A DNA stretch of 7,779 nucleotides from UBA6078 sp964468685 (GCA_964468685.1 CAYXUH010000083.1:1-7779), one strand, 5' to 3'. Shown: positions 1 through 7,343, numbered from the stretch's first letter. Notes: generated by a model not told the origin, from the letters alone. Translations and numbers: made by a program.

Positions 1-752
1 GGCATAATGTGAATCACCACCGAGGCAAGGACCATAAAACGTATGGCCTCTGCAAGATTGAGGCAGAGGAGAGATCGGTCTTTCAGGACATGCCAGATCG
101 TTATTGATGATCCCATGGCCTGAGAGTCATCACGGATGGCTGGACCATCAGACGATGCACCGTCGGGAAGATAGCCATACTGCTGGGGGGAATCCCGGAT
201 GATAAGTGCCAGGGGTATGCCGATGATCCACATACCCAGACCTAGGGCGATCAGGACCGTTCTCCAGCCACAGGCATCGACGAGCCAGACGATCAGGGGA
301 AGCATCAATCCACTGGCACCGAATCCGGCAGACATGATAGCCAGGGCCTTGCCGATATCCTTTCGAAACCAACGCGCGACCGCGGTCATGGTAACCACAC
401 TGGCACACCCTCCGGCCCCGAAGGCGATAAAACCCATGGCCCCGTAAAACATAAGCAGTGATTGCGTGTAGCTCAGGAGAATCAGACCGATACCCACGGT
501 AACAGTACCCGCAAGGAGCAGCTTCCGTGAACCGACGCGATCGGCAAAAAAGCCGATCAGCGGGGAAAGGATCCCCATCTCCTGGCCTCGAAGGCTTGAC
601 GCGAATGAAACCTGGGTGTAACTCCAGCCGAATTCCCTGACCAGCGATTCAAAAAAGACCGTGAATCCGTAGAAGATCACACTACTCACATAGAAGACTA
701 TGAGAAAACAGGCGACGACGATCCACCACCCGTAAAAAATTCTTAAGGGAAT
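1..752 (-). CDS. MFS transporter, carboxylate-type (partial, C-terminus off the window)
   Basis: Inner-membrane carrier of the major facilitator superfamily; about 250 residues of the N-terminal half are visible and the frame is open to the window edge. The reverse-strand translation starts with an IFYGWWIVVACFLI first helix, typical of the oxalate/formate and monocarboxylate-type MFS carriers. The family loop between helices 2 and 3 follows as GFFADRVGSRKLL (motif A). Glycine-rich helices come next, and then a soluble central loop beginning RDSPQQYGYLPDG. The gene lies about 55 bases downstream of the acyl-CoA synthetase on the same strand, so the two are probably co-transcribed; a carboxylate or similar acid is the likely substrate (inference). 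Oddity: between the in-frame stop at 780-782 and the first helix there is no ATG, GTG or TTG. The end given here is an ATT at 752, preceded by AGGGG. An ATG at 769 lies in another frame and would need a one-base shift; the first in-frame GTG, at 689, would remove most of helix 1. Family certain, start uncertain. Confidence 0.85.
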   Translation of the reverse strand, partial: MPLRIFYGWWIVVACFLIVFYVSSVIFYGFTVFFESLVREFGWSYTQVSFASSLRGQEMGILSPLIGFFADRVGSRKLLLAGTVTVGIGLILLSYTQSLLMFYGAMGFIAFGAGGCASVVTMTAVARWFRKDIGKALAIMSAGFGASGLMLPLIVWLVDACGWRTVLIALGLGMWIIGIPLALIIRDSPQQYGYLPDGASSDGPAIRDDSQAMGSSITIWHVLKDRSLLCLNLAEAIRFMVLASVVIHIM

Positions 753-806
753 AGGTCCCCTGAAATCATGCTGCCGGCGCTATGAAATGTCACCCATTAT
801 CTTGTG

Positions 807-2900
807 TCACTCTTTGTGACCATTTATAATAACTGTAGCATCGACTGCAGTGGGTAATCCCCCAGAAACTGCGAAGGGATTGATGTCGATCTGCTCGATC
901 TGATTGCAGGAGGTCCCGAGACTGCCCAAGGCTACAAGGATATCAGCAATGACATCCTCATTCAGGGGAGCCATTCCCCGAAAGCCCTCGAGGAGTTTCC
1001 TGCCCCTGATGCGCCGGATAAGGGCGGTTGCATCGTTTCTGCTGAGGGGCGCGAGGGCAAAGGCAACATCCTTTTCAAGTTCCGAAAAGATCCCGCCCAG
1101 GCCAAACATGACGCAGGGGCCAAACTGGTCGTCACGGAGAAAACCGGCAATCAATTCATAGTCGGCCTCCAAGTGTCTCTGGACCACGATGCGTCCACCG
1201 CCTTTCATGCGGCTTCTCAGGTCCCCAAAGGCCTTCTCAAGCTCGGGTGGCGTGGCAATTCTCAGGCGAACGAGGCCCGATTCGGTCTTGTGAACCTGAC
1301 CGGGGAGCAGACCCTTCAGGACAACCGGGAATCCCATAGCAACCGCAGCATTTTCGGCATCGATAGATGACGAAACAACCCGCTCTTCAACGACGGGGAT
1401 ACCGCACTGCCCTAAAAGCCGCTTACTCGCATATTCGTCCCAGACCCGCTCATCGGTATCATTTGGCAGGAAATCGGAGAGATCACAGGAGAGAGGGTTT
1501 TTATCGTCTATCTCTTCCCTGATTTCCTTCGTCCGGCTCCGGTATCGCGATGCGGCGGCAAGGCATTCGACGGCCCGGGACAGCTCTCCATGAACGGGGA
1601 TACCGTATTTCTGTGCCTCCTGCCGAAATGTCCTGGTTCCTTCGCGACGTCCGATAACCCACGTGATCAGCACTTTCCCCTCTTTGTCGGCGATCGCCTT
1701 CATCTCCCGCATCCCATCAAAGTTCCCATACAACCCGGCAAAGTAGTGCATGAAGATCACGTCCACATGGGGATCTTTGACGACCGCTGCAAAGGCACTG
1801 GTAAAGGCGGAAAGCGGCCCCTTCAGACCGAAGGCCGGAAAGAGATCGACGGGATTTGCAGGAGGGAGCCAATCGGGAAAGATCTTGGCAAGCTCTTCCT
1901 TTGTCCCAGGCGAAAACCGGGCAATGGATAGCCCCTGCTCTTCCAACAGATCACAGGCAAGGATACCGGCACCCCCGCTAAAGGTCAGGATTGCCGTACG
2001 ACACTGAGGGAGCGTATGAGGAATCATGGCCAGGGCCCGTGTCAGTTCCATCATCTGCTGAAAATCGTGGGCAATCGTCACACCGGCCAGACCGAGAAGG
2101 CTGTCCTGAAGCCGGGCGTTCCCCGCCAGGCTTGAGGTATGGCTGAGCGCCGCCTGAGCGCCGGCAGAACTCTTTCCGCCTTTCAAGACAACAATCGGTT
2201 TAGGTGCCCGAGAAGCGATCTCCACGAACCGCCGTCCCCGGGGCATCGACTCCAGGTACAGGGCAATCGCATCTGTCTCATCATCCTCGAGGAGATACTC
2301 CAGAATATCACACTCATCCACATCCGACTTATTGCCGATGGAACAGGCCTTACCCACACCGATGGAGCGCTCGCTCATCAGATCGGTCAGGAATCCGGCC
2401 GAGAGCATGCCGCTCTGAACGATGAGTGAAATCCTCCCCGGGATGAGGCCGTCTTCATACACCTTGGGGTGCATAAAGGAGAAGAAATGCCTTCGGGGAA
2501 TATCGACCAGCCCCATGCAGTTGGGACCCCAGAGCCGGATACCGGCCCTTTTCGCAACCACCGTACATCGATTCTGGAGCGCCCTACCCTCATCTCCGAC
2601 CTCGGAAAAACCGGCGCTCTGGATCATGACCCGATAGATCCCTTTTCGCCCGCAGGCCTCCAGCGCATCGGGCACAGCGGGGGCCGGAACAATGACAATC
2701 GCCAGATCCACGGGCCCGGGAATTTCTCCTACCGAGGGGAAACAGCGAATCCCTTCAATTTCTTCATAGTTCGCGTTGACCGGGTAGATAGCCCCATCAT
2801 ACCCGTAGAGAAGATTCGTTATTAACTGGCGCCCCAGGCTACCCTTGCGATCACTGGCCCCGATAACGGCAATCGAATCGGGGCGGAAAAAGGTCTTCAT
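807..2900 (-). CDS. Acyl-CoA/acetyl-CoA synthetase (ADP-forming), fused alpha-beta subunits
   Basis: NDP-forming acyl-CoA synthetase: acyl-CoA + ADP + Pi to acid + CoA + ATP, reversible, cytosolic. It is 697 residues, the normal length of the single-chain form. Domains in order: CoA-binding Rossmann domain at about 5-135, beginning FRPDSIAVIGAS; two flavodoxin-like succinyl-CoA-ligase domains at about 155-450; linker; ATP-grasp domain at about 485-690. The catalytic phosphohistidine is His254 in ALSHTSSLAG; the family usually has SHTG, so the Gly-to-Ser change is slightly unusual. His537 in GQVHKTESG matches the second histidine of the ATP-grasp part. MFGLGGIFSELEKDVAFALAPL-type and QIDINPF motifs are also clear. 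A start 12 codons earlier (2936) is possible, but 2900 is chosen because GAGGA lies 5 bases upstream of it and the protein then begins like its family. The partner carrier gene follows downstream. Substrate cannot be read from sequence: acetate, propionate, aryl acids or others are possible. Confidence 0.93.
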   Translation of the reverse strand: MKTFFRPDSIAVIGASDRKGSLGRQLITNLLYGYDGAIYPVNANYEEIEGIRCFPSVGEIPGPVDLAIVIVPAPAVPDALEACGRKGIYRVMIQSAGFSEVGDEGRALQNRCTVVAKRAGIRLWGPNCMGLVDIPRRHFFSFMHPKVYEDGLIPGRISLIVQSGMLSAGFLTDLMSERSIGVGKACSIGNKSDVDECDILEYLLEDDETDAIALYLESMPRGRRFVEIASRAPKPIVVLKGGKSSAGAQAALSHTSSLAGNARLQDSLLGLAGVTIAHDFQQMMELTRALAMIPHTLPQCRTAILTFSGGAGILACDLLEEQGLSIARFSPGTKEELAKIFPDWLPPANPVDLFPAFGLKGPLSAFTSAFAAVVKDPHVDVIFMHYFAGLYGNFDGMREMKAIADKEGKVLITWVIGRREGTRTFRQEAQKYGIPVHGELSRAVECLAAASRYRSRTKEIREEIDDKNPLSCDLSDFLPNDTDERVWDEYASKRLLGQCGIPVVEERVVSSSIDAENAAVAMGFPVVLKGLLPGQVHKTESGLVRLRIATPPELEKAFGDLRSRMKGGGRIVVQRHLEADYELIAGFLRDDQFGPCVMFGLGGIFSELEKDVAFALAPLSRNDATALIRRIRGRKLLEGFRGMAPLNEDVIADILVALGSLGTSCNQIEQIDINPFAVSGGLPTAVDATVIINGHKE

Positions 2901-2905
2901 TTCTG

Positions 2906-2910
2906 TCCTC
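2906..2910 (-). promoter_or_regulatory. Ribosome binding site of the acyl-CoA synthetase
   Basis: GAGGA on the minus strand, 5 bases before the ATG at 2900. The upstream ATG at 2936 has no comparable site, so this element decides the start in favour of the 697-residue protein. Confidence 0.75.
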
Positions 2911-2914
2911 ACAG

Positions 2915-2932
2915 ATCTGCAGCACTGCAGAT
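2915..2932. repeat. Perfect 8-bp inverted repeat (possible operator or mRNA hairpin)
   Basis: ATCTGCAG, a CA spacer, then CTGCAGAT: a perfect inverted repeat directly upstream of the GAGGA ribosome binding site and about 80 bases downstream of the predicted transcription start. As DNA it has the symmetry of a dimeric repressor site. As RNA it could form a 7-bp stem with a 4-base loop just before the ribosome binding site. No regulator gene is in the window, so the role is inferred from position only. Confidence 0.5.
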
Positions 2933-3016
2933 TCATCAGCTATTGTCGATTTGAAACCGGCGTGTGTTTGTGGTGTCCTCTCCGTTAGGAAGGCAGCCCC
3001 CCATGCTACGGGTGAA

Positions 3017-3045
3017 AACATATTCTTATCACTCGGCGCTGTCAA
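3017..3045 (-). promoter_or_regulatory. Sigma70-type promoter for the acyl-CoA synthetase/MFS operon
   Basis: On the minus strand, TTGACA (3045-3040) is a perfect -35 box. It is followed after 17 bases by TATGTT (3022-3017), 4 of 6 matches to the -10 consensus. Transcription would start near 3010, giving a leader of about 110 bases that contains the palindrome at 2915-2932. This is the best promoter match I found in the window. Confidence 0.6.
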
Positions 3046-3134
3046 CCCTTTTTAAGCCATAGTGATGCCCTCACAATCTTCATACAAGAGTTTTCAGGCG
3101 CACCGTAGGGCACAAATGAGATATTGTTATTTTT

Positions 3135-3278
3135 ATGAAAATCTGCTACCCACATGAGACAGGCACTCATTCAACGGCGATGGTTGCGGCATTGGCCTTC
3201 GCACCCCACATCAACACTGTCGCCCGGAAGAAGGTCCAACCCACTCATCGTTTATTTCATGGCAGACTCTGGCTTTAG
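3135..3278 (+). CDS. Possible small ORF, 47 codons, unrecognised
   Basis: An open frame from ATG to TAG that ends 11 bases before the first glycosyltransferase. The product starts MKICYPHETGTHSTA and has a short Ala-rich stretch (MVAALAFAP) and a basic C-terminal part. The opening vaguely recalls NifX/NifB-type cofactor-binding proteins (MKICxPxE, and a later AP), but the match is too short to claim. There is no good ribosome binding site, only GAG about 17 bases upstream. It could be a leader peptide, a decayed gene end or chance. Confidence 0.22.
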   Translation: MKICYPHETGTHSTAMVAALAFAPHINTVARKKVQPTHRLFHGRLWL

Positions 3279-3289
3279 GGGGAAAAAAC

Positions 3290-4666
3290 ATGATAAACTT
3301 TTCGCAGAAATGTAGAGATGTCACAACGCTGTATCTTATTGACAAAGACCGGCAGAAGCTTGGTACCAAGCTGAAGGCGGGCGTGAGGGGGAAAAAAGCA
3401 GTCCTGGTTATACCTACATTGGCAACAGAATTTACCGCACCCGAAAACAGACCCGTCTTTCTCAACCTTCTCAAACAGCTAAAAAAGACTTCATACCTAA
3501 AAAAGATCATCTTCGGACTCGACGCGGCTACTCACAAAGATGCGCTGGAACTTGCCGGCCTCCTTAAGGAATACGGGATACGCAATTACATTATACAGCA
3601 TAACGAAGGTAAAGGGTTCAAGGAGCTTTATAAAAAGATTGACAGTTTCAATCTCGGCTTACGAGAGCCCGGGAAGGGCAGGAACATGTTCATGTCCTTC
3701 GGTGTAGCCCAAGCTATCGGGGCCGATTATATCGGCGTCATAGACGCCGATATACGGACCTTTCACCACAGACAGCTTGACCGGCTTTTCTACCCCGTCA
3801 TTGTCTTGAATTACCAGTTTTCCAAGGCGGCCTACATTAGGATAGGGAATAATCGCATGTACGGAAGGATAAAACGTCTTCTCCTCGATCCCTTCCTTCT
3901 GGCCCTGAAACGAAAATTCCGGGAATCGGAGGACGAAAAATTCATCAGTCTTATAGACTATCTACTGGCATTTAACTATCAACTGTCGGGCGAAGTGGCA
4001 TTCGAGGCAAATCTTCTCAAACGCATGCATTTTGCGACTAATTGGGGAGTCGAACTCTTTACCCTTATAGAGGTCTATCGGAAGGCAAATAACATAGCGC
4101 AGGTACAGTTTTCTCCAGGCCCATTCGAGCACAAGCACCAGTCTATCTCGGCGGATGACCCGGAATCGGGTCTTTACAAGATGGCGACAGATATCGTAAC
4201 TACACTGCTTTCCACTCTTGTTATCGAAGAGGGATTTGAGATATCCGATTACTTCGTACGGGACACCACTGCAACCTACCTGAATATAGCCGACGAGCTT
4301 ATCAAAAAGTACTCCGAAAATGCTTCATTCTCAAGTCTTGACTATGATAGGGATGCAGAAGAGGCCATGGTGAAGGGGGTCCTCAGGGATTCCATACTGG
4401 ACGCCGGGGAGTTCATTACGTCATCCCCCCATCTAATAAGTGATACCTTCACGCACCTTATAATTAATGATAAGAGGTTTCAAAAGCATAAGGATGCCGG
4501 TCTGATTGATGATCTAATCGCCTACGAAAGGGAGAGCAAAAACCGGCTATTTGAAATTCCCCAAACTGTTTCGTGGGAACGCATAATTATGAAACAACCC
4601 GATATCTTACACGACATACTGGATACGATAAAGAAAGATTCAACTTTATTTGCGAAGGGCCGATAA
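3290..4666 (+). CDS. GT-A glycosyltransferase, glucosyl-3-phosphoglycerate synthase-like (GT81-related)
   Basis: Predicted soluble, cytosolic, nucleotide-sugar-dependent glycosyltransferase of 458 residues, with no membrane segment or signal peptide. Visible elements in order: a first beta strand AVLVIPTLATEF at 37-48; PGKGRNM at 127-133, like the PGKG acceptor/nucleotide loop of mannosylglycerate synthase; the metal-binding DAD at 152-154 in GVIDADIRTF; YQLSGEVAFE at 230-239, like the PLxGE motif of the family; NWGVELFTLIEVYR at 251-264; and EHKHQ at 280-284, whose histidines match the metal ligand of GT81. Residues from about 300 to the end form a helical C-terminal region with no motif I recognise. 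The start has GGGGG upstream with 7 bases between. It is followed after 21 bases by a second glycosyltransferase, so the two form an operon. Known family members make glucosyl- or mannosyl-3-phosphoglycerate. Here the acceptor is inferred, and no phosphatase gene accompanies it in the window. The gene is rich in ATA codons compared with the synthetase at 807-2900. Confidence 0.78.
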   Translation: MINFSQKCRDVTTLYLIDKDRQKLGTKLKAGVRGKKAVLVIPTLATEFTAPENRPVFLNLLKQLKKTSYLKKIIFGLDAATHKDALELAGLLKEYGIRNYIIQHNEGKGFKELYKKIDSFNLGLREPGKGRNMFMSFGVAQAIGADYIGVIDADIRTFHHRQLDRLFYPVIVLNYQFSKAAYIRIGNNRMYGRIKRLLLDPFLLALKRKFRESEDEKFISLIDYLLAFNYQLSGEVAFEANLLKRMHFATNWGVELFTLIEVYRKANNIAQVQFSPGPFEHKHQSISADDPESGLYKMATDIVTTLLSTLVIEEGFEISDYFVRDTTATYLNIADELIKKYSENASFSSLDYDRDAEEAMVKGVLRDSILDAGEFITSSPHLISDTFTHLIINDKRFQKHKDAGLIDDLIAYERESKNRLFEIPQTVSWERIIMKQPDILHDILDTIKKDSTLFAKGR

Positions 4667-4687
4667 TACACCCTGCAAGGAAAAAAT

Positions 4688-5917
4688 ATGAAGGATACAT
4701 ATGATGTAGTGGTCGGCATCCCCTCTTACAACGAGGCACCAACCATAGGGTACGTTACCAGAATGGCGGGAGAGGGACTCGCCAAATATTTCCCCGATGC
4801 AAAGTGTGTCATTGTCAACTGTGACAACAACAGCACGGACGGCACGAAGGACGCCTTCCTCTCCGCTTCCGTTCCCGACATGATCGGAAAACAGTATATA
4901 TCCACACCGGAAGGAGTAAAGGGGAAGGGGAATAACTTTCACAATCTCTTCCGATTTTGCAGGGATGCGCAGTCAAAAATTATGATCGTTGTCGATGCGG
5001 ACCTCCGCTCCATTACACCCGACTGGATCAAATATCTCGGGTATCCCATAAAGCAGGGAAACGATTTTGTCACCCCCCTCTATTCGAGGCACCAGTTTGA
5101 TGGTACTATTACCAACCATCTGTGCTATCCGCTCGTATTCTCTCTTACACGGGTGGACGTCAGGCAACCGATAGGGGGAGACTTCGCCTTCTCATCACGT
5201 CTCTGTTCCCACTGGCTCGATCAGGAATGGAATGACATGACGAAGCAGTACGGCATCGACATCTTTATGTCGTTAAATGCATTTTTCGGAGATTTCAAGA
5301 TCTGTCAGACAGGCCTCGGGAACAAGGTCCACAACGCAAGTTCCCCAAAACTTGGAAAGATGTTTGAGGAAGTGGTCTACACACTTTTTACCCTGCTCCT
5401 CCGAAACCGCAAACTATGGCTGGAAGACCCACTAATAGACTTCTCAAACCCATATCATGAGACATATCCGGTGGACCGATACGGCCTCAAAAAGATGTTG
5501 GAGCCACAGGAACTGTCCATAGATATCCTTGCACTGAAGGAGCAATGCCGAAATGAGTACAAAACGTACCAGCATCTGATCAAGCAATACCTCAGTTCGT
5601 ATGCCAACAACCGGGTTCGGAATATGTTCGCAATCGACCATTATGATATGGATGTCATGCTCTGGACACAGGTTGTATACCGGTTCCTGTTCATGTTTGA
5701 CGGTGCCTCGGAAGAGGTAAAGCAGGGAATCATTGATGCTTTGAAACCTCTGTATTTTGCGCGCGCCCTCGCCTTTGACTACACGACCTTCCGATACAGC
5801 GTCGATTTTGCGGAACAGGAGGTAAAAAATCAATCGCGGGCCTTTCTATCCCAGAAACCCTATCTTCTGGGATTATACCTGCCACAGAAACAAGGCCACA
5901 AAGCGATACGTGATTAA
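4688..5917 (+). CDS. GT-A glycosyltransferase, mannosylglycerate synthase-like (GT78-related)
   Basis: Predicted cytosolic glycosyltransferase of 409 residues without membrane segments. It begins with a GT2-like first strand VVVGIPSYNEAPTI (7-20), then VKGKGNN (77-83) at the place of the PGKG loop, and the metal-binding DAD at 103-105 in VVDADLRSITPDWI. QPIGGDFAFS follows at 160-169, YGIDIFM at 188-194, and a candidate metal-ligand His215 in NKVHNAS. The order and wording parallel Rhodothermus mannosylglycerate synthase (DADITSFGPDWI, QPLGGE, WGIDTLY), as I recall it. The C-terminal third, with its long helical stretch and tryptophan/tyrosine-rich WTQVVYRFLF, also fits that family. The ribosome binding site is AAGGA, 6 bases before the ATG. 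It is the second gene of the pair and is probably translated from the same mRNA. A retaining transferase to glycerate or a similar small acceptor is likely by family; donor and acceptor are not determined by sequence. Confidence 0.76.
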   Translation: MKDTYDVVVGIPSYNEAPTIGYVTRMAGEGLAKYFPDAKCVIVNCDNNSTDGTKDAFLSASVPDMIGKQYISTPEGVKGKGNNFHNLFRFCRDAQSKIMIVVDADLRSITPDWIKYLGYPIKQGNDFVTPLYSRHQFDGTITNHLCYPLVFSLTRVDVRQPIGGDFAFSSRLCSHWLDQEWNDMTKQYGIDIFMSLNAFFGDFKICQTGLGNKVHNASSPKLGKMFEEVVYTLFTLLLRNRKLWLEDPLIDFSNPYHETYPVDRYGLKKMLEPQELSIDILALKEQCRNEYKTYQHLIKQYLSSYANNRVRNMFAIDHYDMDVMLWTQVVYRFLFMFDGASEEVKQGIIDALKPLYFARALAFDYTTFRYSVDFAEQEVKNQSRAFLSQKPYLLGLYLPQKQGHKAIRD

Positions 5918-5962
5918 CCTGATCTGTCTTGCCAGAATAACGTAAAAATAATTTCTAACTTA

Positions 5963-7339
5963 CTAAAAGTGCGTCAGGGAGCATTTTCCGACAGGAAAAA
6001 CATTAAATCCGATCTCGAACAGGTGTTGGTGATCAAGAAGATTCCTGCCATCAAAGATGAAGGTGGGTTTTCGCATGGTCTCATATATTTTTTCAAAGTC
6101 CAACGTGGTGTAGATATCCCATTCGGTCATAACGGCGATGGCGTCACACCCTGCTGCCGCCTCATAGGGATCTTCGACAAAGGCTATCTTCCCTTTTATG
6201 CCAGCGAGGTCTTCCTCGGCATTTTCCAGGGCCCGAGGATCGGTAATCACCAGTTCGGCTCGCTCCTCGACAAGCCTTCTGGATACGGATATCGCCGGGC
6301 TTTCCCGCGTGTCACCCGTATCGGCCTTAAAGGCGAAGCCGAAGAGACATATCCTCTTACCGGCGAGCGTATTAAACATGGCGCCCAGCATATTCAGGAT
6401 AAAACGCTCCTTCTGGTAGTCATTGATCCTTACCACCCCGTCCCAGTACTCGGCCACATCATCAAGACCATACTGCCGGCACAGATAGACCAGATTGAGT
6501 ATGTCCTTTTTGAAGCATGATCCTCCAAAACCGATGCTGGCATTGAGAAATTTGTCTCCCAGGCGACTGTCCATACCGACTGCCCGCGCAACTTCGGTTA
6601 CGTCCGCCTCCGTTTTTTCACACAGCGATGAGATGGCGTTTATTGAAGATATCCTCTGCGCCAGGAAGGCATTCGAGACGAGTTTTGACAACTCACTGCT
6701 CCAGATATTGGAGGTTATGATACGCTCCCGCGGTACCCAGTTGGCATAGATTTCAACTAGTTCGTCTCTCGCCTTGATTCCCTCGGGTGTTTCGCGCGAC
6801 CCTACAAGTACCCGGTCCGGGCTCTCCAGATCCTTGACCCCAGTCCCTTCAGCCATAAATTCCGGATTAGAGAGGATATCGAAACGAACCCCATTAGCCG
6901 TGGCGGTGAGTATCCGTTCCATCGCAAGCGCCGTTTTTACAGGGAGAGTACTCTTCTCAACAATGATCTTATGAGACTGCGACGCCTCACGTATCTGCCG
7001 GGCCGTTTTCTCCCAGTATTGAAGGTCAGCGGCCATCCCGGCGCCTGCTCCGAACGTCTTGGTCGGTGTATTCACGCTGACAAAGATCACATCCGCTTCC
7101 TGTATCCCCTGCTCGATACGGGTGCTGAAGAACAGGTTCCTGCCACGGGCCCCTTTCACAATCTCATCGAGACCGGGTTCGTATATGGGGAGTGTATCCG
7201 AATTCCACGCGGTGATGCGCTCCGGATTCGTATCAACAACCGTGACCCTGTATTGGGGACACTTGTGGGCTATCATCGCCATCGTAGGACCGCCGACATA
7301 CCCCGCCCCGATGCACAGAATGTTTTTTTCAAAGGCCAT
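5963..7339 (-). CDS. ugd: UDP-glucose 6-dehydrogenase, animal-like type
   Basis: Oxidises UDP-glucose to UDP-glucuronate with two NAD+ in the cytosol. It is 458 residues. The N-terminal NAD domain has GAGYVGG (11-17), a run very close to vertebrate UGDH (VTVVDTN, AWNSDTLPIYEPGL) and SVNTPTKT (88-95). Central dimer domain: SSELSKLVSNAFLAQRISSIN (from 214), with Lys219 and Asn223. The catalytic cysteine is Cys275 in GFGGSCFKKD, with Asp279. The C-terminal UDP domain has FGFAFKADTGDTRES (from 333), with Lys338. Residue numbers run one below those of human UGDH (Cys276, Lys220) over a long stretch. The start at 7339 is chosen over a frame-open ATG at 7423 because GGAGGGGG precedes it by 4 bases and the protein then starts like its family. 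The extra 28 codons would be unlike UGDH. The gene converges on the glycosyltransferase pair with a 45-base gap, so it is transcribed separately. UDP-glucuronate may feed surface glycan synthesis (inference). Confidence 0.95.
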   Translation of the reverse strand: MAFEKNILCIGAGYVGGPTMAMIAHKCPQYRVTVVDTNPERITAWNSDTLPIYEPGLDEIVKGARGRNLFFSTRIEQGIQEADVIFVSVNTPTKTFGAGAGMAADLQYWEKTARQIREASQSHKIIVEKSTLPVKTALAMERILTATANGVRFDILSNPEFMAEGTGVKDLESPDRVLVGSRETPEGIKARDELVEIYANWVPRERIITSNIWSSELSKLVSNAFLAQRISSINAISSLCEKTEADVTEVARAVGMDSRLGDKFLNASIGFGGSCFKKDILNLVYLCRQYGLDDVAEYWDGVVRINDYQKERFILNMLGAMFNTLAGKRICLFGFAFKADTGDTRESPAISVSRRLVEERAELVITDPRALENAEEDLAGIKGKIAFVEDPYEAAAGCDAIAVMTEWDIYTTLDFEKIYETMRKPTFIFDGRNLLDHQHLFEIGFNVFPVGKCSLTHF

Positions 7340-7343
7340 AATT

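Larger units (their letters stand above)
2901..3289. other. Divergent intergenic region
   Basis: This 389-base gap separates the minus-strand acyl-CoA synthetase from the plus-strand glycosyltransferases. The left part holds the promoter, leader and palindrome of the synthetase operon. The middle (about 3046-3134) is AT-rich and should contain the promoter of the glycosyltransferase pair, but I see no convincing -35/-10 pair on the plus strand. The right part is spanned by a possible 47-codon frame (3135-3278). GGGGG at about 3278-3282 is the likely ribosome binding site for the gene starting at 3290. Confidence 0.6.

Noticed and set aside
148..408. An 86-codon minus-strand open frame
   Set aside because: It is a shifted frame inside the MFS transporter, whose own frame shows the conserved helices and motif A.
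2901..2936. Longer synthetase start at ATG 2936
   Set aside because: It has no ribosome binding site and adds 12 residues before the conserved start. The ATG at 2900 has GAGGA at good spacing.
5918..5962. A bidirectional terminator between the convergent genes
   Set aside because: The 45-base gap is AT-rich, but I find no stem-loop followed by a T run on either strand.
5969..6520. A 183-codon plus-strand open frame
   Set aside because: It is entirely antisense to the conserved C-terminal half of UDP-glucose dehydrogenase and has no recognisable motifs.
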